From assembly GCA_041984585.1 (NCBI GenBank), contig JBHIXX010000021.1, forward strand, positions 1-43,300: DNA of 43,300 nucleotides. Direction: 5' to 3'. The notes under the pieces were generated by a model that was not told the DNA's origin, did not search any database, and saw only the letters and a program-made list of their open reading frames with translations. The DNA comes from Pseudolysinimonas_A sp041984585. GTDB lineage: Bacteria; Actinomycetota; Actinomycetes; Actinomycetales; Microbacteriaceae. Positions 1 to 7,399 of the stretch are shown in pieces (position 1 is the first letter of the stretch; each line of letters opens with the position of its first letter). The translations under genes and the position numbers were made by a program.

Positions 1-320
1 AGTTCGCCGCGCAGCTCGACCTGCCCGACGACCTGCGCGCCGGCGTGCGCGACCGGGTCGCGGCGCGGGTGGGGGAGCGCGAGACGGATGCCCTTTCCGC
101 CGTCCGTCCGGTCCCGGGTCTCGCGCCGCTCGTCGTGCACGACCGTGCCGACCGCCGGGTGCCGGTGGCCGAGGCGGTGCGCATCGCCGAGGCGCACCCC
201 GGCGCCGAGCTGCTCGTCACCGAGGGCAGCGGCCACGCCCGCATCCTCGCCACCGGCTCGGTGATCGAGCGGATCGCCGACCACGTGCACTCCGCCCCCG
301 CCCGCGCGCTCGCCGCCTGA
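1..320 (+). CDS. Alpha/beta hydrolase, C-terminal part (5' truncated by window)
   Basis: The reading frame is open from the window edge and ends with TGA at 318-320. The visible part holds the usual end of an alpha/beta hydrolase: a beta-strand followed by VVHDRADRRVP, where the Asp of the catalytic triad is expected, and then GSGHARIL, which carries the catalytic His. The substrate cannot be told because the nucleophile elbow lies outside the window. A GTG at 45 is internal to the fold and not a likely start, since upstream in-frame residues continue the domain. Hydrolase family assignment is fairly safe; a specific enzyme name is not. Confidence 0.75.
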   Translation, partial: FAAQLDLPDDLRAGVRDRVAARVGERETDALSAVRPVPGLAPLVVHDRADRRVPVAEAVRIAEAHPGAELLVTEGSGHARILATGSVIERIADHVHSAPARALAA

Positions 321-360
321 CGCGATCACCGCGCGTCCGGGTGCGGGCGTGCGCGGGCAA

Positions 361-366
361 TAGGCT
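361..366 (+). promoter_or_regulatory. -10 box of the tRNA-Met gene
   Basis: TAGGCT stands 10 nt before the first base of the tRNA and fits the TAnnnT pattern of other promoters in this window. No convincing -35 is visible. Confidence 0.45.
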
Positions 367-376
367 CGACCCGCAC

Positions 377-450
377 GGGGCGGTAGCTCAGCCGGTTAGA
401 GCAGCGGACTCATAATCCGACGGTCACGGGTTCAAGTCCCGTCCGCCCTA
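377..450 (+). tRNA. tRNA-Met (anticodon CAT)
   Basis: The sequence folds as a full cloverleaf. The acceptor stem pairs 377-383 with 443-449 and has a G-U first pair. T8-A9 is followed by a GCTC/GAGC D stem, the anticodon loop is CTCATAA, and the T stem ACGGG/CCCGT carries TTCAAGT. The discriminator is A450 and no CCA is encoded. The lowest anticodon-stem pair is G-A, a slight oddity. The anticodon CAT could be elongator Met, initiator Met or lysidine-modified Ile2. The overall sequence resembles actinobacterial elongator tRNA-Met, and the first acceptor pair argues against initiator. Confidence 0.93.
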
Positions 451-484
451 CGGTGTCGGGGCGCGGCGCACCCGGTCTTCCCCC

Positions 485-490
485 TACGAT
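485..490 (+). promoter_or_regulatory. Probable -10 box of the Pr6Pr gene
   Basis: TACGAT fits TAnnnT and lies about 40 nt before the ATG, leaving room for the GGTGAGGGGA ribosome binding site near 511-520. Confidence 0.35.
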
Positions 491-529
491 CGGCGGCGGA
501 CCGTTGTCTCGGGGTGAGGGGATCCGCTG

Positions 530-1171
530 ATGGTGTCGACGATCGTGTCGCTCGTGCGTGTGGCGATGTCGCTGTTCGTTCTCGTGTCGGTGGCGGCCAC
601 GTTCGCCGACACGGCCTCGCGGGTGACGATCAACCCGTTCAACTTCTTCGGCTATTTCACGCTGCAGAGCAACATCCTGGCGGCGGTGATCCTGCTGATC
701 GTCGCGATCGCGGCGCTCGCCCGGCGCACGCTGCCCGGCTGGTTCGCCATCGTCCGCGCGGCGTGGGTGACCTACATGGTCATCGTCGGGGTCGTCTACA
801 ACACCCTGCTCGTCGGGACCCCCGGCGGCGGCGGGGTGGCGCTCGAGTGGGCCAACCACGTCGTGCACATCGTCTTCCCGATCTACATCCTGCTCGACTG
901 GATTCTCGTGGCCGACCGGCCGGCTCTGCCCTGGAAGCGGCTGTGGCTGGTCGTCGTCTACCCGCTGGTCTGGGCTGCCGTCGTGCTGGTGCGCGGCGCG
1001 ACCGACGGATGGGTGCCCTACCCGTTCCTCGACCCGTCGCTGGGCTACGGGAGCATCGCCGTCACGGTGCTGCTGATCCTCGTCGCCGTGATCGTCGTCG
1101 CGGCCGCGGTGTGGGGCTTCAGCCGCCTGCGCGTCATCCGGATGGGGCCCGCGGCGGTGTCCGCCGGCTGA
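530..1171 (+). CDS. Pr6Pr-family integral membrane protein
   Basis: The 213-residue protein has about six hydrophobic segments spread over its whole length. It carries the FNFFGYFTLQSN motif near residue 38 and an HVVHIVFPIY segment near residue 108, which I recognise from the Pr6Pr family (related to FAR-17a/AIG1-like membrane proteins). No reaction is established for bacterial members, so a role in membrane lipid turnover is only a guess. ATG at 530 is preceded by a purine-rich ribosome binding site. It is monocistronic, between a tRNA and a lipoprotein gene on the same strand. Confidence 0.8.
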   Translation: MVSTIVSLVRVAMSLFVLVSVAATFADTASRVTINPFNFFGYFTLQSNILAAVILLIVAIAALARRTLPGWFAIVRAAWVTYMVIVGVVYNTLLVGTPGGGGVALEWANHVVHIVFPIYILLDWILVADRPALPWKRLWLVVVYPLVWAAVVLVRGATDGWVPYPFLDPSLGYGSIAVTVLLILVAVIVVAAAVWGFSRLRVIRMGPAAVSAG

Positions 1172-1227
1172 GCGGACCTCACCGAACCGACACGCCGACG
1201 GGAGTGTCGTCGCCCGCGGCCCGGGTC

Positions 1228-1241
1228 TAGGGTGCCGGGGC
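1228..1241 (+). promoter_or_regulatory. -10 box (TAGGGT) for leaderless lipoprotein mRNA
   Basis: TAGGGT is followed by 8 nt and then the ATG at 1242. There is no ribosome binding site in between, so transcription probably starts at or next to the A of ATG. Confidence 0.55.
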
Positions 1242-1766
1242 ATGAGACGCACGACCCGACCCCGACTGGTGCCCGCTGCTCTCGCCGGCGCCGGCGCCGC
1301 CGCCCTCGCCCTGTCCGGCTGCTACGGCCCGGACGTCCCGCCGCTCGACCCGCCGCAGCTCCGGCTCAATATCGCGCCGACCTACTGCACCGGGCTCTGG
1401 CACGGCGCCAACCAGTTCTTCGACAGCCTGAGCTGGGCGCTCTACGCCGCGCTCGTCGAGACCGACGACGGCGCCGAACTGCCCGCGCTCGCCGGCGCCG
1501 ACATCACCGTCGACGGTCTTCCCGACGCGAAGGCGTCGGTCGACGACGACGGGGTCGTCGTCGGAGTGCTGCCGCTCAACTCCTACGGCGACTACGAGAT
1601 CACCGGCATCGGCGTGACCACCGCCGACGGCGAGGAGTTCGCGCTCTCGGTGGACTACTCGTTCGCGGTCGGCGCCGACGAGTCCGACGTCGTCTGCGAG
1701 GGTGACGAGGCGCAGGCCGACGTGATCCGGCAGGGCATCCTGGTCAGCCCGATCGTCGACTTCTGA
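1242..1766 (+). CDS. Putative lipoprotein of unknown function
   Basis: The 174-residue product begins with an Arg-rich n-region and an Ala/Leu h-region, followed by the lipobox LSGC with the acceptor Cys at residue 27, so it should be lipid-anchored outside the membrane. The mature part is acidic and rich in short beta-type stretches, with two more Cys (in TYCTGLW and DVVCEG) that could form a disulfide. I do not recognise the family. It shares its strand with the ABC exporter downstream, but a 10-bp hairpin and about 100 nt separate them, so co-transcription is doubtful. Confidence 0.8.
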   Translation: MRRTTRPRLVPAALAGAGAAALALSGCYGPDVPPLDPPQLRLNIAPTYCTGLWHGANQFFDSLSWALYAALVETDDGAELPALAGADITVDGLPDAKASVDDDGVVVGVLPLNSYGDYEITGIGVTTADGEEFALSVDYSFAVGADESDVVCEGDEAQADVIRQGILVSPIVDF

Positions 1767-1780
1767 CCGCGAACGGATAC

Positions 1781-1804
1781 CGCTAGCCGCCACGGCGGCT
1801 AGCG
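1781..1804 (+). terminator. Perfect 10-bp hairpin after the lipoprotein gene
   Basis: CGCTAGCCGC and GCGGCTAGCG pair perfectly around a CACG loop, 14 nt after the lipoprotein stop. No T-run follows, so it is either an actinobacterial I-shaped terminator or a palindromic operator for the ABC exporter genes. Confidence 0.5.
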
Positions 1805-1865
1805 TGGCCTGCGACGTGTCCGAACCACCCCGCGAGCGGACTGCTCGGGTCTGAGAGGCAGGACG

Positions 1866-2789
1866 ATGACGATCACCGTGCGCGACCTGCGCAAGTCCTA
1901 CGGCCGTGTGCGAGCAGTCCAAGGGGTGTCGTTCGAGGTGCCGACCGGGTCGCTGTTCGCGTTCCTTGGCCGCAACGGCGCCGGCAAGAGCACCACGATC
2001 GGCTGTCTCACCACGACGGTCGCGCCGGATGCCGGAGAGCTGGCGATCGACGGCGACCGGGTCGGGCACGACGACGCCGTCCTGCGTCGGCGGATCGGTG
2101 TCGTGTTCCAGGACTCGGTTCTCGACGACCGGCTGACCGTGCGCGAGAACCTCGCACTGCGGGCCGCCTTCTACGGGCTGTCGGGGGCATCCCGCGACGT
2201 GCGCATCGGCGAGCTGGTCGACCTGCTGCAGCTGCAGGACTTCGCGTCGCGGCGGTACGACCGGCTGTCGGGCGGGCAGCGCCGCCGGGTCGACATCGCC
2301 CGCGCGCTGCTGCACCAGCCCGACGTGCTGTTCCTCGACGAGCCGACGGCCGGACTCGATCCGCAGAGCCGCGAGCAGCTCTGGCGCGCGGTGCGCACCC
2401 TTCGCGACGAGCAGGGGCTCACCGTGTTCCTCACGACGCACTACATGGAGGAGACGGAGCGGGCGGACCGGGTGTGCATCATCGAAGAAGGGCGGATCGT
2501 CGCCGAAGGAACCCCGGCCGAGCTGCGCCGTGATCACTCCTCGAGCGTGCTGTCGGTGACCGCCGACCCCCGTGTCGACAGCCGGATCGCGGTGCTCGGC
2601 GGCGCGCCGACCCGGGTGGGCGGGATGCTGCGCATCGCCGTGCCGGATGCCGGAGTCGCCCGCGCGATCCTGGCCGATCTCGGCGACGAGGTCCGCGACT
2701 TCGAGTTCCGCCACGGCACCATGGACGACGTGTTCCTGGCGCTCACCGGCCGCCCGGCCGTCGGGTCCGACGAGGATGTCGCCGCATGA
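1866..2789 (+). CDS. ABC exporter ATP-binding protein (DrrA/NatA type)
   Basis: This 307-residue subunit would drive export by ATP hydrolysis at the cytoplasmic face. It shows Walker A GRNGAGKST (35-43), Q-loop Gln82, signature LSGGQ (134-138), Walker B VLFLDEP (154-160) and H-loop His192, and it ends with the extended C-terminal domain of drug and lipid exporters. A purine-rich ribosome binding site GAGAGGCAGG precedes ATG 1866. Its stop overlaps the start of the permease gene by 4 nt (ATGA), so the pair is translationally coupled. The substrate is unknown; drugs, antibiotics or lipids are typical for this class. Confidence 0.93.
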   Translation: MTITVRDLRKSYGRVRAVQGVSFEVPTGSLFAFLGRNGAGKSTTIGCLTTTVAPDAGELAIDGDRVGHDDAVLRRRIGVVFQDSVLDDRLTVRENLALRAAFYGLSGASRDVRIGELVDLLQLQDFASRRYDRLSGGQRRRVDIARALLHQPDVLFLDEPTAGLDPQSREQLWRAVRTLRDEQGLTVFLTTHYMEETERADRVCIIEEGRIVAEGTPAELRRDHSSSVLSVTADPRVDSRIAVLGGAPTRVGGMLRIAVPDAGVARAILADLGDEVRDFEFRHGTMDDVFLALTGRPAVGSDEDVAA

Positions 2790-3664
2790 ACGGCGTGCTG
2801 CACCTCGCCGGCCGGAATCTGCGGCTGTACTCCCGCGACCGGCTCGGCGTGTTCTTCTCTCTGCTCGGCCCGCTCATCCTGCTCGGCCTCTACGGCCTGT
2901 TCCTGGGCCGACTGCAGACCGATGGGCTGTCCCAGACCCTGCCGCAGGCCGATGCGGATGACATCCAGACGTTCGTCACGTCCTGGGTGTTCGCCGGGGT
3001 GGTGATGATCACGACGCTCACCACCGGGCTCAGCGCGGTCGGGGCGTTCGTCGAAGACCGGGCATCCGGTCGGTTCGCCGACTTCCGGGTGACCCCGCTG
3101 TCGCGGATGCAGCTGGTCGGCGGCTACCTGCTGGCGGCGTTCGTCGTCGCGGTCGCGTTGTCGACCGTGGTGCTCGTCATCGGGCAGGTGTGGCTGCTGC
3201 TCACCGCCGGGCTGTTCCTCGGGTGGGCGAACCTCGCGATCGCACTCGGGTGGATCGCGCTGTCGTCGGCCTGCTTCGCCGCCCTGTCGGGTTTCCTCGC
3301 CGGGTTCCTCAGCACGACCGGCGCGTTCTCGGCACTGAGCACGGTGATGGGCACGGTGCTCGGGTTCCTCGCCGGCGCCTACCTCCCGCCGGGCCTGCTG
3401 CCCGCGGCGGTGCTCAACGTGATGAACCCGCTGCCGTTCTCCCAGTCGGCGATGCTCATCCGGCAGCCGTTCACCGAGGCCGCTCTGGAGCAGATGACCG
3501 GCGGGCAGCAGGGGGCGATCGACGCGATGACCGAGTACTACGGGATGCGCTTGTTCGTCGGCGAGTTCGAGATCACCACGCCGTTCGCCGTCGTGGAGCT
3601 CGCGGGGCTGCTCGTGCTGTTCGCCCTGCTCGGGGCGTGGCGGATCGGGCGCTCCATCCGCTGA
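2786..3664 (+). CDS. ABC-2 type exporter permease
   Basis: The 292-residue protein has the six-helix layout of ABC-2 permeases. An N-terminal helix (about 22-42) is followed by an extracellular loop, four closely spaced helices from about residue 70 to 205, and a last helix near 268-287. The stretch PLPFSQSAMLIRQPF before the final loop is typical of DrrB-like permeases. It overlaps the ATPase gene by 4 nt and must be its membrane partner. Substrate is not predictable from sequence. Confidence 0.92.
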   Translation: MNGVLHLAGRNLRLYSRDRLGVFFSLLGPLILLGLYGLFLGRLQTDGLSQTLPQADADDIQTFVTSWVFAGVVMITTLTTGLSAVGAFVEDRASGRFADFRVTPLSRMQLVGGYLLAAFVVAVALSTVVLVIGQVWLLLTAGLFLGWANLAIALGWIALSSACFAALSGFLAGFLSTTGAFSALSTVMGTVLGFLAGAYLPPGLLPAAVLNVMNPLPFSQSAMLIRQPFTEAALEQMTGGQQGAIDAMTEYYGMRLFVGEFEITTPFAVVELAGLLVLFALLGAWRIGRSIR

Positions 3665-3697
3665 TCCTCACCGCTCGCCCGTGTCGGTGGGGCGACG

Positions 3698-3710
3698 TAT
3701 CCTCGGCAGC
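3698..3710 (+). promoter_or_regulatory. -10 box (TATCCT) for leaderless MFS mRNA
   Basis: TATCCT is followed by 7 nt and ATG 3711 with no ribosome binding site. This position decides the start against an upstream in-frame GTG at 3681. Confidence 0.6.
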
Positions 3711-5171
3711 ATGACGGACTCGCGTTCCGCCGACTCGGACGCCGGGTCGTCCGACTCCGCGACCCCGGGGTCCGCCCCGGCCGCTGCACACGTGCCGCCG
3801 CCCGGCGGCATGCGCACCTTCCTGCAGGTGCTCGTCAACACCGCCGCCGCCAACGTCACGACCAGCTACCTCTGGTTCGCGCTGACCTTCTGGGTCTACC
3901 TCGAGACCCGCTCGGTGCTGGCGACCGGCATCATCGGCGGCGCGTACATGCTGTTCGTCGCCCTGTTCGGGATGCTGTTCGGCACCATCGTCGACCGGCT
4001 GCGCAAGCACCGGGCGATGCTGCTGGCCAGCGGGGTGTCGCTCGCCGCGTTCCTCATCGCCGGGGCGCTCTACCTGCTCTTCCCCGAGTCGGCCCTGCTC
4101 GACCTCGGCGGGCCGTGGTTCTGGCTGTTCGCCGGCATCATCCTGTTCGGCGGGGTGATCGAGAACATGCGCAACATCGCGCTCTCGACCACCGTCACCC
4201 TGCTCGTCCCGGTGGAGCGGCACGCGAACGCCAACGGGATGGTCGGCACCGTGCAGGGGCTCGCCTTCATGGTGACGAGCGTGTTCTCCGGGCTCTCGAT
4301 CGGTCTGCTCGGCATGGGCTGGACCCTGCTCATCGCGATCGTGTTCACGGCCGTCGCGGTCGGGCACCTGCTCACCCTCCGCATCCCGGAGGGGAAGCCG
4401 GTGGTCGAGGAGAGCGCGCCGCTCATCGACGTCCGCGGCGCGATGGCCGCCATCCGGCTGGTGCCCGGGCTGCTCGCGCTCCTGCTGTTCGCGACGTTCA
4501 ACAACCTCGTCGGCGGCGTCTACATGGCGCTCATGGACCCGTACGGGCTCGAACTGTTCCCCGTCGAATGGTGGGGCGTCGTGCTCGGCATCTCGTCGAC
4601 CGGGTTCATCGTCGGCGGGCTTCTGATCTCGAGGTTCGGGCTGGGGCGCAACCCGATCCGCACGCTGCTGATGCTCATCGTCGTGATGGGACTGCTCGGC
4701 GCGACCTTCACCATCCGCGAGTGGTGGTGGCTGTACCTCGCCGGCATCTGGCTCTACATGACGCTCATCCCGGCGGTCGAGGCGGCCGAGCAGACCGTCA
4801 TCCAGCGGGTCGTCGACTTCCGCACCCAGGGGCGCGTGTTCGGGTTCGCCCAGACGCTCGAGGCCTCGGCGGCGCCGATCACCGCGTTCCTCATCGCGCC
4901 GCTCGCCGAGTTCGTGATCATCCCGTACATGGAGTCGGATGCCGGCGTCGCCGCCTGGGGCTGGCTGCTCGGCGAGGGCGAGGCCCGCGGCATCGCGCTG
5001 GTGTTCCTCATCGCGGGACTGGTGATGGTGGTGATCGCCCTGCTGGCGTTCGCCAGCCGCTCCTACCGGCGCATCTCGGCGCACTTCGCGGGCGTCACCG
5101 AGTCGCTGCGCCCCGTGGAGGAGCCCGGCGACGGGCCGATCGACCCGGAGGTCACCCGCCTCGTGCGGTGA
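3711..5171 (+). CDS. MFS transporter, EntS/MFS_3-like
   Basis: The 486-residue protein has a disordered Ser/Asp-rich tail of about 25 residues and then about 12 membrane helices. The first half contains a motif-A like loop (GTIVDRLRKHRAM) between helices 2 and 3. The second half is longer than average and has Trp-rich stretches (EWWWLYLAGIWLYM). The layout is that of proton-driven exporters of the MFS_3 type. Substrate unknown. Start at ATG 3711 is chosen from the -10 box just upstream. It follows the ABC exporter by about 45 nt but appears to have its own promoter. Confidence 0.88.
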   Translation: MTDSRSADSDAGSSDSATPGSAPAAAHVPPPGGMRTFLQVLVNTAAANVTTSYLWFALTFWVYLETRSVLATGIIGGAYMLFVALFGMLFGTIVDRLRKHRAMLLASGVSLAAFLIAGALYLLFPESALLDLGGPWFWLFAGIILFGGVIENMRNIALSTTVTLLVPVERHANANGMVGTVQGLAFMVTSVFSGLSIGLLGMGWTLLIAIVFTAVAVGHLLTLRIPEGKPVVEESAPLIDVRGAMAAIRLVPGLLALLLFATFNNLVGGVYMALMDPYGLELFPVEWWGVVLGISSTGFIVGGLLISRFGLGRNPIRTLLMLIVVMGLLGATFTIREWWWLYLAGIWLYMTLIPAVEAAEQTVIQRVVDFRTQGRVFGFAQTLEASAAPITAFLIAPLAEFVIIPYMESDAGVAAWGWLLGEGEARGIALVFLIAGLVMVVIALLAFASRSYRRISAHFAGVTESLRPVEEPGDGPIDPEVTRLVR

Positions 5172-5183
5172 GCGCGGTGCGCG

Positions 5184-5189
5184 TAGCCT
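5184..5189 (+). promoter_or_regulatory. -10 box (TAGCCT) of the DUF1801-like gene
   Basis: TAGCCT is 27 nt upstream of the ATG at 5216, followed by a GGAGGG ribosome binding site, giving a short leader of about 20 nt. Confidence 0.45.
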
Positions 5190-5215
5190 GGGGCGACCGA
5201 GCAGGAGGGCCCGTG

Positions 5216-5665
5216 ATGGCGACGAAGAAGAGCGACGCGACCCAGGGTGGCGACGGCTGGAGCGCCGAGGAGCGCGCCGCGATGAAGCAGCGCTCCCAGG
5301 AGGTGCGCAAGCGCAAGGGCAAGACGACCCCCGAGGAGGATCTCGCGGCGGCCGAGGCGGCCATCGCCGAGATGGACGGCGTCGACCACGCGGTCGCGTC
5401 GCGCATCCACGAGCTGGTGCTCGAGCACGCGCCCGAGCTCGCGGCCCGCACCTGGTACGGCTTCCCCGCCTACGCGAAGGACGGCAAGGTCGTCTGCTTC
5501 TACCAGCCCGGCGCGAAGTTCAAGACCCGGTACGGCACCCTCGGGTTCCAGGACCCGGCGCAGCTCGACGACGGCCCGATGTGGGCGACCGCGTTCGCGG
5601 TGATCGAGGTGGATGCCGCCGTCGAGAAGCACATCGTGGAGCTGCTGCGGCGCGCCGTCGGCTGA
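5216..5665 (+). CDS. DUF1801-like (YdhG fold) protein
   Basis: The 149-residue product has a Lys/Glu-rich N-terminal 60 residues and then a compact domain with HELVLEHAPELAARTWYGFPAYAKDGKVVCFY, the pattern of the DUF1801/YdhG superfamily, in which a Trp-Tyr-Gly-x-Pro motif precedes the core strands. Family members are small cytosolic proteins, and the iron-chaperone label used for some of them is weakly founded. ATG 5216 is preferred (GTG 5213 is adjacent), with AGGAGGG just upstream. Confidence 0.75.
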   Translation: MATKKSDATQGGDGWSAEERAAMKQRSQEVRKRKGKTTPEEDLAAAEAAIAEMDGVDHAVASRIHELVLEHAPELAARTWYGFPAYAKDGKVVCFYQPGAKFKTRYGTLGFQDPAQLDDGPMWATAFAVIEVDAAVEKHIVELLRRAVG

Positions 5666-5666
5666 C

Positions 5667-6497
5667 TCAGTCGTCGTCCTCGTCTTCCTCGTCGTCGTCC
5701 CGTCCGCCGCGTCCGTCCCGGTCGTCGTAGGCGCGGACCGCGTCGGCGTAGGTGGCGATCGCCTCCGACACCCGCGCGCCCGCGGTCTCATCCGCGGCGA
5801 CCGCGGCGACCCGCTCGGCGGCGGCCGTCACGGCGTCCCGCAGGGCTCGCGGGCCCGACGCCCGATCCTCGAACTCGGCCGCGTGCCCGGCGACGCTCCC
5901 CGCGAGGTTGCCGAGGTGGTCGCGCAGGTCGCGGAGCACGATGTCGAGGCGGTCGCGCGCGGCGAGCAGCTCGGCGGTGAGGGCGGAGGCGTCGCCGGTG
6001 CGCGCCTCCAGGTCCGCGATGGCGGCGAGGAGCGCGTCGAGGTCGGCGTCGTCGAGGTCGATCTCGACCACGACGGGCAGGGGAGCGGGATCATCGGTGG
6101 TCGCGGCGGCGTCCGCGGCGACGGCGGCCAGCGCGGCCGCCTCCTCGACGAGGGCGTCATCGAGCACGCCCGCGGCGGCGTCGACGGCGGCCTGCGCGGC
6201 GGCGCTCTCGGCCTCCACGTCGGCGAGCACGTCCGCCAGGTCGTCGGCCGCCTCCTGGTAGGCGGTTTCGGCCGCGTCGAGGTCGGCGAGGGCGGTGGCG
6301 TAGCGGTCGCGCGCGGCGTCCGCGTCGCCGGCCGGGAGCACCACGGCGGCCACGAGGGTCAGCACGAGCGCGCCGAGCGCGAGGACCGCCGCCACGGCGA
6401 TGAGCACGCGCACGAGAGGGAATCGCGGTCGAGCCGGGTCGGCAGCGGCGCCGGGCGCGGTGCTCGTGGGGATCGGCGCGGTGGGGAGATCGCTCAC
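5667..6497 (-). CDS. Membrane-anchored alanine-rich coiled-coil protein with acidic tail
   Basis: The 276-residue protein has a Pro/Ala-rich cytoplasmic start, one membrane helix at about 30-53, and then roughly 200 residues of Ala/Asp/Leu heptad-like helix suggesting a coiled coil outside the membrane. It ends in a tail of almost only Asp and Glu. GTG at 6497 is chosen because GGAGACC stands just upstream; in-frame ATG codons further upstream lack a binding site and would add a non-native Arg-rich segment. No family is recognised. It ends 1 nt from the stop of the convergent DUF1801-like gene. Confidence 0.7.
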   Translation of the reverse strand: MSDLPTAPIPTSTAPGAAADPARPRFPLVRVLIAVAAVLALGALVLTLVAAVVLPAGDADAARDRYATALADLDAAETAYQEAADDLADVLADVEAESAAAQAAVDAAAGVLDDALVEEAAALAAVAADAAATTDDPAPLPVVVEIDLDDADLDALLAAIADLEARTGDASALTAELLAARDRLDIVLRDLRDHLGNLAGSVAGHAAEFEDRASGPRALRDAVTAAAERVAAVAADETAGARVSEAIATYADAVRAYDDRDGRGGRDDDEEDEDDD

Positions 6498-6637
6498 CCG
6501 GTCTCCGTTCTCACAGGGGCGGATGCTCCGAGGGTGCCATGTCTGCCTGGACGTCCGCGTCATCCGGCGGGATGCCGTGGACTGCTCCACAGGGATGCCG
6601 CGAAGCGCCGATTGCGCGCGGGCCCGGAGACCCGCCC

Positions 6638-6676
6638 TTGACATCTCCAAGATAGCTCACTGATTATTGAGTCAAT
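6638..6676 (+). promoter_or_regulatory. Promoter and ArsR-type operator of the arsR-phosphatase fusion gene
   Basis: A consensus -35 TTGACA (6638-6643) is followed at 18 nt by GATTAT (6662-6667). The predicted start of transcription falls on the ATG at 6675, so the mRNA should be leaderless. A perfect odd palindrome, ATTGA-G-TCAAT (6666-6676), overlaps the -10 and the start codon, which fits autorepression by the encoded ArsR-like domain. The AT-rich patch stands out in this genome. Confidence 0.65.
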
Positions 6677-7346
6677 GAACACTGACTGGATGTCGATCGA
6701 GCAGCGGGCGGCGCGCCACGCGGCCCTCGCCGACGCGACCCGACTGCGCATCGCCGACATGCTCGCCCTCGGCGACCTGGCGCCGAGCGAGATCCAGGCG
6801 GAGCTGGGCGCCGGGTCGAATCTCATCGCGCACCACGTCGGCATCCTCGAGGCGGCGGGCGTGATCCGCCGGCGCCGCTCGGAGGCCGACCGGCGCCGCA
6901 CCTACCTGACCCTCGTCCCCGAGGTCTTCGACGGTCTCACCGCCCGGCCGTCGCGCGCGGCGCAGCGCGTGGTGTTCGTCTGCACCGGGAACTCCGCCCG
7001 ATCGCAGCTCGCGGCGGCCCTGTGGCGCCGCGCGAGCGGCGTGCCGACCGCGACCGCCGGCACGCACCCGGCGGCGCGGATCGACCCGGGTGCGCACGGC
7101 GCCGCCGATCGCCACGGCCTCGACCTGCCCGACGTGCGCCCGGTGCACCTCGACGACGTGCTCGCCCCCGGCGACCTCGTGGTGACCGTGTGCGACGCCG
7201 CGCACGAGGAGCTCGCCGGCCGCGACGCGATGCACTGGTCGGTGCCCGACCCCGTGCGCGCGGGCACCGACGCCGCCTTCGACTCCGCACTCGCGGAGAT
7301 CGACCGCCGCATCCGCGACGCCGCCCCCCGACTGGTGGCCGCGTGA
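6675..7346 (+). CDS. ArsR-family regulator fused to low-molecular-weight phosphatase/arsenate reductase domain
   Basis: Residues 1-90 form an ArsR-type winged helix (HAALADATRLRIADML, recognition region near SNLIAHHVGILEAAG). Residues 97-223 form an LMW-phosphatase fold with the P-loop C103-x5-R109 (CTGNSARS), a second Cys at 173 and the DP loop Asp192 in VPDP. The ArsR part has no Cys at all, so the usual As(III) site is missing there and the two Cys of the enzyme domain are the only thiols. The gene overlaps or abuts the arsenate reductase downstream. Fusions of this kind occur in actinobacteria; whether the domain is catalytic or only a sensor is open. Confidence 0.88.
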   Translation: MNTDWMSIEQRAARHAALADATRLRIADMLALGDLAPSEIQAELGAGSNLIAHHVGILEAAGVIRRRRSEADRRRTYLTLVPEVFDGLTARPSRAAQRVVFVCTGNSARSQLAAALWRRASGVPTATAGTHPAARIDPGAHGAADRHGLDLPDVRPVHLDDVLAPGDLVVTVCDAAHEELAGRDAMHWSVPDPVRAGTDAAFDSALAEIDRRIRDAAPRLVAA

Positions 7347-7399
7347 ACATCCACCCCGACGCGACCCCGTCGCGTCTCGATGCGCCCCCGGAGGCCGCC

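Noticed and set aside
377..450. Reading the CAT tRNA as tRNA-Ile2
   Set aside because: The body resembles actinobacterial elongator tRNA-Met; a decision would need a tRNA model score, so Met is kept with that caveat.
3681..3711. GTG 3681 as start of the MFS transporter
   Set aside because: It lies upstream of the TATCCT box and would add ten residues; ATG 3711 fits the leaderless spacing.
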